The notes under the pieces are model-generated. The model searched no databases, had not been told where the DNA came from, and saw only the letters and a list, made by a program, of their open reading frames with translations. Source: Bordetella genomosp. 11 (GTDB lineage Bacteria; Pseudomonadota; Gammaproteobacteria; Burkholderiales; Burkholderiaceae_B). From it: 64,000 nucleotides of DNA. Where the stretch lies: assembly GCF_002261215.1 (NCBI RefSeq), contig NZ_NEVS01000004.1:1922001-1986000 (forward strand). The letters are read 5' to 3'. A program made the translations under genes and the position numbers. Of this stretch, positions 36,854 to 44,704 are shown piece after piece. Every line of letters starts with the position of its first letter. Position 1 is the first letter of the stretch.

Positions 36854-37918
36854 ATGCGGTTTCTCTGGCCGGAATTGCTCTGGCTGCTGTTGGTGATGCC
36901 TTTGCTGGCGGCGGCCTATTTTTATGCGCTCGCGCGGCGCAAAAAAGCCGCGGTGATCTACCCCAGCCTGGTGCTCGCACGCACCGCAATGGGGCCTAAG
37001 CAGCGGCTGCGGCGACATGTCCCTCCTTTCCTTTTCTGGCTGGCGCTGGGCGCGGCCCTGCTGGCCTGCGCACGCCCCAGCGCCACCGTTACCTTGCCCG
37101 CCGATACGCTGACGGTGGTCCTGACCATGGACGTGTCGCGCAGCATGGAAGCCACCGATGTGCAGCCCACGCGCCTGGGCGCGGCGCAACAGGCGGCGCG
37201 CGATTTCATCAAGGATCTGCCGGCCAGCGTACGGTTGGGAATCGTCGCGTTCGCGGCTGCAGCCACGGTGGTGCAGCCACCGACGGACAACCGCCAGGAC
37301 ATGCTCGACGCCATCGATCGCTTCGAACTGCAGCGCGCCACCGCGACCGGCAGCGGCCTGATCGTGGCGCTGGCCACACTGTTTCCCGACGACAGGGCGG
37401 AGTTCGAATCCCTGCTGCTCAACGACCCGGCATCCCGCTTCGGCCCGTTCGCCCCTCCCATGGACAGCGCGGGCGCGGTCAATGACGCGCTCAAGCGCGA
37501 GCAGGACCGCCCTCCCCGCGAGCCCGGCTCATACCGCAACGGCGCGATCATCCTGCTAAGCGATGGGCGCCGCACCACCGGGCCGGACCCCATCGACATC
37601 GCGCGCATGGCGGCCAAGCGCGGCGTGCGCATCTACACCGTGGGCTTCGGCACCCAGCAGGGAGGGACGGTGGGCGGCGATGGCTGGTCGTATTTCATGC
37701 AATTGGATGAGACCACCCTGCGGGCCGTGGCAAAGATGACCGGAGGCGAATATTTCCAGGCGGGCTCGGCCGCGGACCTCAGCCAGGTCTACAAGAACCT
37801 CAGCACGCGCTTTTCGCTGGAACGGCGCGAAACCGAAATCAGCGCATTGCTGGCCGCGGCCGCCGGGCTGCTGCTGGCCATTGCATGCGTGTTGTCCGTG
37901 CGCTGGTTCAGGCGGTGA
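36854..37918 (+). CDS. VWA-domain membrane protein (BatA/B-like), divergent copy
   Basis: A 354-residue protein with two N-terminal membrane segments (LLWLLLVMPLLAAAYFYAL; FLFWLALGAALLACA), a VWA domain with MIDAS motif LTMDVSRSM and ILLSDGRRTTGP, and a C-terminal segment (LLAAAAGLLLAIACVLSV). The start is preceded by AAGGAG. It has the same layout as the protein at 32564-33679 (RIYTVGFGT versus RIYTVGIGT; MTGGEYFQA versus ITGGEYFRA) and is evidently its paralogue. It is transcribed divergently from the S1C protease gene across a 73-bp gap, so both directions may share control. Confidence 0.92.
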   Translation: MRFLWPELLWLLLVMPLLAAAYFYALARRKKAAVIYPSLVLARTAMGPKQRLRRHVPPFLFWLALGAALLACARPSATVTLPADTLTVVLTMDVSRSMEATDVQPTRLGAAQQAARDFIKDLPASVRLGIVAFAAAATVVQPPTDNRQDMLDAIDRFELQRATATGSGLIVALATLFPDDRAEFESLLLNDPASRFGPFAPPMDSAGAVNDALKREQDRPPREPGSYRNGAIILLSDGRRTTGPDPIDIARMAAKRGVRIYTVGFGTQQGGTVGGDGWSYFMQLDETTLRAVAKMTGGEYFQAGSAADLSQVYKNLSTRFSLERRETEISALLAAAAGLLLAIACVLSVRWFRR

Positions 37919-37957
37919 CCCACGCCCGCCGGTTCACGCGGCGATCCGCCGGCAGGA

Positions 37958-38902
37958 TTAATCCAACCGGTAGCGCGCGTCCGGAACCGGCACGGGAGGC
38001 CAGGCATCGTCGCCCAGCGCCTCGCGCATCGCGCGTTCCACATGGACGGCCAGGGCATCGAGCGGCAGGTCGTTGGCATCCTGTCCGAAAGGATCCTCCA
38101 GTTCTCCGCCGATGGTGTGCAGTCCCAGGAAGGCATAGGCGATGAACACGGCGACGATGGGCGTGGCCCACCCTATGCTTTCCACCAGGCCGAAAGGCAG
38201 CAGGACGCAATAGAAGTACGTCGTCCGGTGCAGCAGGACTTCGTAGGGATACGGCACCGGCGTGCCGCGTATCCGTTCGCACGCGCCGGCGGCCTGGTTC
38301 AACTTGTCCAGATGCGCAAGCCCGGTGGCCAGCAGGACGTCGCTGAGGCCGCCATCCCGATGCCACCGCACCATCTGGCGCTGCACGCACAGCAGCAAAT
38401 GATGGGGACGATAGGCAAGCCGCAGGATTTCGCCGGCCTGCGCGTCGCCCACCAGGGCGCGCAACGCGTCGGCCGGATCGGTACCGCGCAATTGGTGCTT
38501 GAGGACATGCACGAAAGCCGTCAGCAGCGTAACGACATGACGCGCCTGCGGGTGCGCGTCGGACGGCGGCGGGGACGCCCCGGCGTGGCGCGGTACCGTC
38601 ACGGCGAAACGGACGAGATCGCGCGTGGTCGCGGTCAGGGCGCCCCACTGCTTGCGGCCTTCCCAGTACCGCTCGTAGCAGGCGTTGTTGCGGAAGCTGG
38701 CGAAGATGGCCAGCGCCACGCCGATCAGGGAAAACGGCACCGGGCTCAGGCAAAGGAAGAATGCGTCGCTGCGTCGATAACCCCACACGGCTGCCAGCGA
38801 CAGCGCCACGATGATGGCAAGGGGCGCGAGGATGGTGTTCTGCACCGAGTTTTCCCAGGCGAACAGCATCCGGAACCAATGGGCTTTAGGTCGGACGATC
38901 AT
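37958..38902 (-). CDS. Bestrophin-like membrane channel (UPF0187 family)
   Basis: A 314-residue membrane protein of the bacterial bestrophin family. It has the start VRPKAHWFRMLFAWENSVQ, the first membrane pair, the signature FRNNACYERYWEGRKQWGAL, and the later IGWATPIVAVFIAYAFLGLHTIGGELEDPFG, which corresponds to the conserved acidic stretch of bestrophins. Bacterial members form pentameric ion channels; selectivity in this protein is not predictable. ATG 38902 begins at the family's usual position. It is convergent with the VWA gene, and its upstream side faces the zinc-type receptor locus. Role here unknown. Confidence 0.88.
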   Translation of the reverse strand: MIVRPKAHWFRMLFAWENSVQNTILAPLAIIVALSLAAVWGYRRSDAFFLCLSPVPFSLIGVALAIFASFRNNACYERYWEGRKQWGALTATTRDLVRFAVTVPRHAGASPPPSDAHPQARHVVTLLTAFVHVLKHQLRGTDPADALRALVGDAQAGEILRLAYRPHHLLLCVQRQMVRWHRDGGLSDVLLATGLAHLDKLNQAAGACERIRGTPVPYPYEVLLHRTTYFYCVLLPFGLVESIGWATPIVAVFIAYAFLGLHTIGGELEDPFGQDANDLPLDALAVHVERAMREALGDDAWPPVPVPDARYRLD

Positions 38903-38970
38903 GGCCGGGGACCATACCGGCTGGCGGGCGGCTTGCCGCCGCGGCGTTCATATTTCTGCCGAATCTGATA

Positions 38971-38985
38971 TGAAATAATATATCA
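38971..38985. promoter_or_regulatory. Candidate Zur/Fur-type operator
   Basis: TGAAATAATATATCA is an imperfect palindrome (12 of 15 positions) in a conspicuously AT-rich patch, about 70 bp upstream of the His-rich protein and ZnuD-like receptor genes. The composition and size fit metal regulators of the Fur/Zur family; Zur is favoured only because of the downstream genes. Confidence 0.45.
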
Positions 38986-39053
38986 TTACATAAATAGACA
39001 AACCGGCTGCTTAGTCATTCCAAAGCCGGCCATTCATATACGGGGAAAGAACC

Positions 39054-39428
39054 TTGCCGCAGGCAAACCGCGCCTTGGCCTCATTCGGACGGCGTCCGGC
39101 GATACGCGCCGCCACGCTGCTCTGGCTGTGGCTGGCCGTGCTGCTCGCCCCGGCGGGCGCGACATGGCACGCCATGTCGCACATGGAATCCGCCGGCGCC
39201 GCGGGGCCGAAGGGCGATGACCCCGACCGACATGGCGCGGCGGCGCATTGCCATGCCTGCGATGAGTGGCAGTTCCTGGATCATGCCCTGCCCAATCCGG
39301 CGCAGGCGGACGCCGCACCCTCGCCGGCAATCCCCGTCGCCACGCGACTTCCCGTCTCGCACCTTGCCGCCGGGCGGCCATGGATCCTGCCGCGCGCGCC
39401 GCCGCGCAGGCTGAACGTCAACACTTAG
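39054..39428 (+). CDS. Small exported His/Cys-rich protein
   Basis: A 124-residue protein starting at TTG 39054, with GGGGAAAG about 5 nt upstream. No ATG would preserve the signal peptide (AATLLWLWLAVLLAPAGA at about residues 19-36). The mature part is rich in potential metal ligands: WHAMSHMESAG, DRHGAAAHCHACDEWQFLDHALP. The CHACDEWQFLDH motif recalls small exported proteins encoded beside zinc-type TonB receptors. It ends 129 bp before the receptor gene and probably shares its promoter and candidate operator. Proposed role: periplasmic or surface metal (zinc) handling; inferred from composition and context. Confidence 0.72.
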   Translation: MPQANRALASFGRRPAIRAATLLWLWLAVLLAPAGATWHAMSHMESAGAAGPKGDDPDRHGAAAHCHACDEWQFLDHALPNPAQADAAPSPAIPVATRLPVSHLAAGRPWILPRAPPRRLNVNT

Positions 39429-39557
39429 CGCCGAACGCACCATCGCGGCCATCCGGCCGTGCATCGTGTCGCGTATCGACCCGTACCGCGCCTCATCGAG
39501 GCCCGGCATTCCCGCCGCTTTCCGCGGCGGCGGGATTCCTTTTGCCTTCAAAAAACC

Positions 39558-41672
39558 ATGACGACCCTATCCATTCAGGAGCCGCGCGGCGCCGCACTGC
39601 GCCGTTTTCTCCCCACCCCGCTGGCCCTATCGTTGAGCGCTGCCCTGGCAATGGCCGCCGCACCGTCCGCGCGGTCGCAAAGCGCGGTCGAACCCGCCCC
39701 GACACCCGCGGTCACATTGCCCACCGTCATCATCACCGGCAACCCGCTGGGCAGCACCGAAGTGGCCGCGCCGACGACCGTGCTGGAAGGCACCGGCCTG
39801 GATCTGCGCCGTGCCGATACGCTGGGCCAGACGCTGAACGGCCTGCCCGGAATATCCACGACCACCTATGGCCCCATGGTGGGGCGCCCCATTATTCGCG
39901 GCATGGACGGCGACCGCATCCGCATCATGAACAACGGCCTGGGCTCGATCGACGCATCGTCGCTCTCGTTCGACCATGCCGTGCCGCTGGACCCCATGAC
40001 GGCCGACCGTATCGAGATCGTGCGCGGTCCGGCCGCCCTGCTCTACGGCGGCAATGCCGTGGGCGGCGTGGTCAACGTCATCGACGGCCGCATCCCGACC
40101 GAGCCTGTCCAGGGCATACACGGCCAGGTCCAGGGCGACTGGGGCGGCGCGAACGACAGCCGATCGGGTGCCGTCCAGGTCGAAGGCGGCGATGGCAACT
40201 TCGCCATTCGGGCGGACGCCTTCGGCCGCAAAACCGATGAGCTGCGTATTCCCGGCTTTGCCCGCTCCGCGGCGCTGCGTGCCCAGGACGATCCGGGCAC
40301 CGACGAACCGCGCGGCCGCCTGCCCAATAGCGACGGCTCCGTGCACGGCGGCGGCCTGGGCCTGGCGTGGACGGGCGACAGCGGCTACGCCGGGCTTTCC
40401 TACAGCGGCTACGACTCTGACTACGGTTCGGTGGCGGAGGATACGGTGCGCTTGAAGATGCGCCAGGAACGCTTCGGCGCCACCGGCAAAATCGAAGACC
40501 TGGACGGCCCCTTCAAAAGCGTGCGCTTCGATTTCGCGTACACCGATTACCGACATCGCGAGGTGGACGACGGCGTCACCGGTACCACCTTCAAAAACCA
40601 TGGTTACGAGGCGCGCATCGAAGCCCAACATCGCGACCTGGGCCCGCTGCACGGCGCGCTGGGGATACAGGTCAGCCAGAGCCGGTTTTCCGCGCTGGGC
40701 GACGAAAGCCTCGTGCCGACAACGAATACCGATTCCTTCGCGCTATTCGATCTGGAGCAGTGGGACGTCACCGACCGCCTGAACCTCAGCGTCGGCGGAC
40801 GGATGGAATACACAAGGCTTACACCCTCGGCGGGCGGTATCGAAAAATTCGATGCGGCCTCCCAGCGCGATTTCACCGCCGGCAGCCTGGCGCTGGGCGC
40901 CATTTACAAGCTCGACAGCGTATGGTCGCTGGCGGCGAACGGGTCGTATACCGAACGCGCCCCGACCTTCTACGAGCTCTATGCCAACGGACCGCATGAC
41001 GCGACCGGCCAATACCTGATCGGCGATCCCGCCCTGAACAAGGAGCGCTCCTTCTCGGCCGACCTGGGTCTGCGCTTCAAGGAAGGACCGCATCATGGCA
41101 GCGTCGGCGTGTTCTACAGCCACTTCCGCAATTACATCACCGAGGTCAATACGGGGCTGTCCGTCGACGACGAGGGCAACGTCGTGCCGCCGGGCTCCGA
41201 CGACGCGCTGTCGCAGGCGATATACCGGGGCGTCCCCGCGGACTTCTTCGGATTCGAGGCGGAAAGTTCGTTCCGGGTGCTCGATCGGGGCGCGCACAAG
41301 CTGGACCTGCTGCTCTCGGGCGACTACACCAACGCCCGCAACAGCGACACCGGCGAACCGCTGCCGCGCATTCCGCCGCTGCGCCTGGGCTTCGGCCTGG
41401 ACTACGCCTACGGCGCCTGGGGCGCGGGCGTCTCGTTCACCAAGGCCTTCGCCCAGCACCGCCATCCCGACAATGACGATAGTACGGACGGGTACTACAA
41501 GCTGGATGCCGACCTTACCTACTCCTTCCGCGTCGACAAGACGCAATGGCAGGCCTATCTGCGAGGCACCAACCTGACGAACCAGGAGATCCGTTATGCG
41601 ACCTCGGTACTGCGCGACATCGCGCCAGAGGGCGGCCGCGCCGTGATGGTGGGCCTGCGGGGAAGCTTCTGA
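39558..41672 (+). CDS. TonB-dependent outer-membrane receptor, ZnuD-like
   Basis: A 704-residue receptor. Signal peptide at about residues 1-40 (LPTPLALSLSAALAMAAAPSARSQ), TonB-box region (TLPTVIITGN), plug domain (TLGQTLNGLPGISTTTYGPMVGRPIIRGMDGDRIRIMNNG, VRGPAALLYGGNAVGGVVNVID), then a 22-strand-type barrel ending in GLRGSF with terminal Phe. The plug sequence GPMVGRPIIRG-DG-RI-N is characteristic of the ZnuD zinc/heme-type branch. ATG 39558 precedes the signal peptide; the frame extends upstream without similarity. The preceding His-rich exported protein and the AT-rich operator-like site support metal import. Zinc is the most probable substrate but not proven. Confidence 0.9.
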   Translation: MTTLSIQEPRGAALRRFLPTPLALSLSAALAMAAAPSARSQSAVEPAPTPAVTLPTVIITGNPLGSTEVAAPTTVLEGTGLDLRRADTLGQTLNGLPGISTTTYGPMVGRPIIRGMDGDRIRIMNNGLGSIDASSLSFDHAVPLDPMTADRIEIVRGPAALLYGGNAVGGVVNVIDGRIPTEPVQGIHGQVQGDWGGANDSRSGAVQVEGGDGNFAIRADAFGRKTDELRIPGFARSAALRAQDDPGTDEPRGRLPNSDGSVHGGGLGLAWTGDSGYAGLSYSGYDSDYGSVAEDTVRLKMRQERFGATGKIEDLDGPFKSVRFDFAYTDYRHREVDDGVTGTTFKNHGYEARIEAQHRDLGPLHGALGIQVSQSRFSALGDESLVPTTNTDSFALFDLEQWDVTDRLNLSVGGRMEYTRLTPSAGGIEKFDAASQRDFTAGSLALGAIYKLDSVWSLAANGSYTERAPTFYELYANGPHDATGQYLIGDPALNKERSFSADLGLRFKEGPHHGSVGVFYSHFRNYITEVNTGLSVDDEGNVVPPGSDDALSQAIYRGVPADFFGFEAESSFRVLDRGAHKLDLLLSGDYTNARNSDTGEPLPRIPPLRLGFGLDYAYGAWGAGVSFTKAFAQHRHPDNDDSTDGYYKLDADLTYSFRVDKTQWQAYLRGTNLTNQEIRYATSVLRDIAPEGGRAVMVGLRGSF

Positions 41673-42140
41673 CCGGAAGCTGCGCTTCCAGGAGCGCGGC
41701 GCTTCGGCACCGCGCTTCGCGCATGGCGACTGTCCCGCTTCCCGCTTCGCACTCCCCACTTCCCGCTTCCCGCTTTCCTGCTTCCCCGCTTTCCTGCTTT
41801 CTTCTTCGGCGAATATTCGCCCAAGTTACGGCAACCGCAGGAACGCGCCCGGCGGCGCCCCAAAACGTCGGTGAACGGTCCGCTCGGCACTGGGGCTGTC
41901 ATCGAAATCCGGGGCGGATCAGGGTTTACCCGGGTATCGCCGAGGCGTGCCCGGGACAACTTTCGAACACTCCGGCGGGATGTGACGAATTGCCCCCAGG
42001 ATGGACGAGATAGCACGATTTTCCCGACAGATGTAAGAAATATTTCCGTTATATAATCCGCTTCGCGAACTATTTCCGCATCCGCCGGCTTGAACGCAGT
42101 TGAAGCCACGCCATTCCACTCCGCATTCTGAAGTGAAGTT
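41673..42140. other. Intergenic region with pyrimidine-rich repeats and AT-rich promoter
   Basis: 468 bp without a credible gene. The first part holds the CCCGCTT-type repeats (41731-41808). The last 120 bp are AT-rich and contain a TATAAT hexamer at 42052-42057, a likely -10 element for the NlpC/P60 gene; I cannot see a convincing -35. The frames crossing the region have poor composition. Confidence 0.6.
41731..41808. repeat. Short pyrimidine-rich tandem repeats
   Basis: The heptamer CCCGCTT recurs (41734, 41741, 41762, 41769), and the 15-mer CCCGCTTTCCTGCTT is perfectly repeated at 41769-41783 and 41785-41799. Nearly every base in the tract is C or T apart from the single G of each unit. 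Confidence 0.8.
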
Positions 42141-42725
42141 ATGACGCCGCCGACGAGACGCTTTGCTTTTTCTCGATTCCTGCTACCGACCACCCTACTG
42201 ACCATCGCCCTCGCCACCCTGCCCGGCACTGCCGGCGCGATGATTTCGTCAGACGCTTTCGGCTCGCTCAAGGGCCTTTCCCCGACCGACCTGCCTACCG
42301 TTCCCTCGCTGCGCGACCGCGTGGTTGCCGCGGGGCTGGACGCGCTGGGCACCCGCTATCGCTGGGGCGGCGACGATCCCGATACCGGCTTCGATTGCAG
42401 CGGCCTGGTCAGCTTCATCTACAGGGAAGTGGCCGGGATGGAGCTGCCGCGCCGGGCCCGCGATCAGCGAGCCGAGGGCCATGCCGTGAAAACGGCCCAG
42501 CTGCAACCCGGCGACCTGGTTTTCTTCGGTACCCACCGGCGTAACCAGACCTCGCATGTGGGCATCTATATCGGCAATAACGAATTCGTCCACGCGCCCA
42601 CGCGCGGGGAAAGAGTGCGCATCGATACCCTGGACAGCGCCTATTGGGCCAAGCGCTTCACGGGTGCGCGCCGCTATATCGGTCCCAATGGCGGCGCGGC
42701 CGTCGTCGCCTCGAACGCGCGCTAA
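42141..42725 (+). CDS. Exported NlpC/P60 family peptidoglycan hydrolase
   Basis: A 194-residue protein with a Sec signal peptide (FLLPTTLLTIALATLPGTAGA, about residues 13-33) and a C-terminal NlpC/P60 domain. The domain has catalytic Cys in YRWGGDDPDTGFDCSGLV, the first His in QTSHVGIYIGNNEF and the second in FVHAPTRGERVRID. Such enzymes cleave D-Glu-meso-DAP bonds in peptidoglycan stem peptides. No SH3 or LysM domain precedes the catalytic part, so it is a minimal secreted form. Start ATG 42141 has GAAGTGAAG upstream. It stands alone, with a likely promoter (TATAAT) about 85 bp upstream. Confidence 0.93.
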   Translation: MTPPTRRFAFSRFLLPTTLLTIALATLPGTAGAMISSDAFGSLKGLSPTDLPTVPSLRDRVVAAGLDALGTRYRWGGDDPDTGFDCSGLVSFIYREVAGMELPRRARDQRAEGHAVKTAQLQPGDLVFFGTHRRNQTSHVGIYIGNNEFVHAPTRGERVRIDTLDSAYWAKRFTGARRYIGPNGGAAVVASNAR

Positions 42726-42825
42726 CGCCGGCGCGTAGCGGCCCCGCTGGGGGCCCAGCCTACCGGGTGGCCGATCCGAACCACCGCGGGGGCCGTTCGC
42801 GGGAAGTCAGGACCGCCTGCGGCGC

Positions 42826-43599
42826 TCAGCCCCGTCCCAGGAAGGGCATCTTGGTGGCCATGATGGTCATGAATTGCACGTTGGCATCCAGCGGCAGGGC
42901 CACCATCGAAGCCACGGCCTCCGCCACGTGCGCGACGTCCATGCGGGGTTCGGGACGGACGGTATGGTCCGGCTGGAGGACGCCCCCGACCATGCGCTCG
43001 GTCATCGGGGTCGCGGCATTGCCGATGTCGATCTGCCCGCAGGCGATATCGTACTGGCGGCAGTCCAGCGAGATCGACTTGGTCATGCCGGTCACGGCGT
43101 GCTTGGTCGAGGTGTAAGCGATCGAGTACGGCCGCGGCGCATGCGCGGAAATCGAGCCATTGTTGACGATACGCCCGCCACGCGGCTGCTGGTCTTTCAT
43201 GATCCGGATCGCCGCCTGCGCGCACAGGAACATGCCGGTCAGATTGGTATCGACCACGCTGCGCCAGGTTTCCACCGGCAATTCCTCGATCGGCACGGCA
43301 GGCGCGCCGCGTCCCGCATTATTGAACAGCACGTCCAGCCGCCCGAAAACACGCTTCGTCTCGTCGAACAGATGGCGTACCGACTCTTCGCTGCAGACGT
43401 CCGTGGGCACCGCCAGGGCAGCCTGCGCATCGGCGCCGGCTGCGGCGCGGGTTTCCTCCAGCGCCTCGGCCCTGCGCCCGGCCAGGGCCACGCGATAGCC
43501 TTCCGCCAGCAATTGCAGGGCGACCGCGCGGCCGATGCCGCTTCCCGCCCCCGTTACCACCGCCACCTTGCCCTCGCCTCGCCTGCCGTTCTGGTTCAT
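42826..43599 (-). CDS. Short-chain dehydrogenase/reductase
   Basis: A 257-residue classical SDR. Rossmann NAD(P)-binding motif TGAGSGIG, the NNAG structural motif ([12 protein letters not shown]), catalytic Ser in [10 protein letters not shown], and the Tyr-Lys pair in [14 protein letters not shown]. Arg residues after the second strand (LAGRRAEAL) suggest NADP(H) preference, as an inference. The substrate is not evident from sequence. It is divergent from gmk with a 169-bp gap and convergent with the NlpC/P60 gene, and appears to be a single-gene unit at the right border of the accessory block. Confidence 0.93.
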   Translation of the reverse strand: MNQNGRRGEGKVAVVTGAGSGIGRAVALQLLAEGYRVALAGRRAEALEETRAAAGADAQAALAVPTDVCSEESVRHLFDETKRVFGRLDVLFNNAGRGAPAVPIEELPVETWRSVVDTNLTGMFLCAQAAIRIMKDQQPRGGRIVNNGSISAHAPRPYSIAYTSTKHAVTGMTKSISLDCRQYDIACGQIDIGNAATPMTERMVGGVLQPDHTVRPEPRMDVAHVAEAVASMVALPLDANVQFMTIMATKMPFLGRG

Positions 43600-43768
43600 G
43601 CTCGTCTCCTGTCGGAAGCCATAGGAAAATATCGGGCATCCTACCCCATGGCCCCCGCCTGCGACGATTTGTTATCCTTCATGTCTCGCCCGTACTTCAG
43701 GTTGCCGTTGCGCTGCGCGCGCCGGCGGACGGCGGGTAGCCCGCAAGTTTCCTTGACTGTCGATCGCC

Positions 43769-44419
43769 ATGCCCGCATCCGCCGGAATCCCCGCCACGCC
43801 CGGAAATGTCTTTATGGTCGTTGCGCCCAGCGGCGCCGGCAAATCCAGCCTGGTCCGGGCGCTGCTGCAGCGCGACGCCGCGATCCGCCTGTCCGTGTCC
43901 TGCACGACGCGCCCGCCGCGTCCGGGTGAACAGGACGGGCGGGAATACCGCTTCGTCAGCGTCGCGGATTTCGAACGCATGCGCGACGAGAACGCCCTGC
44001 TGGAATGGGCCGAAGTGCACGGCAATTACTACGGCACCCCGGTTGACGGCATTGTCCAGGCGACCCGGGGCGGGCACGACGTGCTGCTGGAAATCGATTG
44101 GCAGGGCGCGCGCCAGGTCCGGCAACGCTTTCCCGGCGCGATCGGCATTTTTATCCTGCCGCCGTCCATCGACGAATTGGAAAGCCGCCTGAAGGCGCGC
44201 GGGCAGGATTCCGACTCCGTTATCGCGCGCCGGCTGCTGGCCGCCGGCGGCGAAATCGCCCACGCGCCCGAATGCGAATATGTTATTATTAATCAAGAAT
44301 TTAGCAACGCGTTGACGGAACTTACCCAGATCGTCAATGCGGCAAGGTTGCGTTTCTCTTCTCAAGCAGTCCGCCACGCCCAGTTGTTCTCGCAACTGGG
44401 TATCTCGGCGCCCCACTGA
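43769..44419 (+). CDS. gmk: Guanylate kinase
   Basis: A 216-residue enzyme phosphorylating GMP to GDP. P-loop [20 protein letters not shown]-binding [36 protein letters not shown], and [17 protein letters not shown]. The extra 10 or so residues at the N-terminus ([15 protein letters not shown]) are common in this order. It begins the gmk-rpoZ-spoT run; GTP and ppGpp metabolism are thus linked. yicC, its frequent upstream neighbour, is found about 29 kb to the left. Confidence 0.97.
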   Translation: MPASAGIPATPGNVFMVVAPSGAGKSSLVRALLQRDAAIRLSVSCTTRPPRPGEQDGREYRFVSVADFERMRDENALLEWAEVHGNYYGTPVDGIVQATRGGHDVLLEIDWQGARQVRQRFPGAIGIFILPPSIDELESRLKARGQDSDSVIARRLLAAGGEIAHAPECEYVIINQEFSNALTELTQIVNAARLRFSSQAVRHAQLFSQLGISAPH

Positions 44420-44478
44420 GCTCCAGGGCGCAGCTTCGCTCCCCTTTCATCAGTTTGTCGTATTTCAGGTGACCCACT

Positions 44479-44682
44479 ATGGCCCGCATTACCGTTGAAG
44501 ATTGTCTGACCCACATTCCGAATCGTTTCACGCTGACCCTGGCCGCCACTTATCGCGCCCGCGAACTGGCGCAGGGCCATGCCCCGCGGCTGGACAGCAA
44601 GGACAAACCCACGGTGACCGCGCTGCGCGAAATCGCCTCTGGGCTGACCGGCTCCGAAATGCTGCGTAAAGTACCGACCTGA
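44479..44682 (+). CDS. rpoZ: RNA polymerase omega subunit
   Basis: A 67-residue omega subunit ([33 protein letters not shown], then [13 protein letters not shown]). It binds the beta' subunit, aids polymerase assembly and contributes to one ppGpp binding site in proteobacteria. AGGTGA lies 6 nt before the ATG. It sits between gmk and spoT, the standard order. Slightly shorter than the E. coli protein, as usual in betaproteobacteria. Confidence 0.97.
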   Translation: MARITVEDCLTHIPNRFTLTLAATYRARELAQGHAPRLDSKDKPTVTALREIASGLTGSEMLRKVPT

Positions 44683-44704
44683 TCGCGGTCGGAAGGTGGC
44701 GCGC

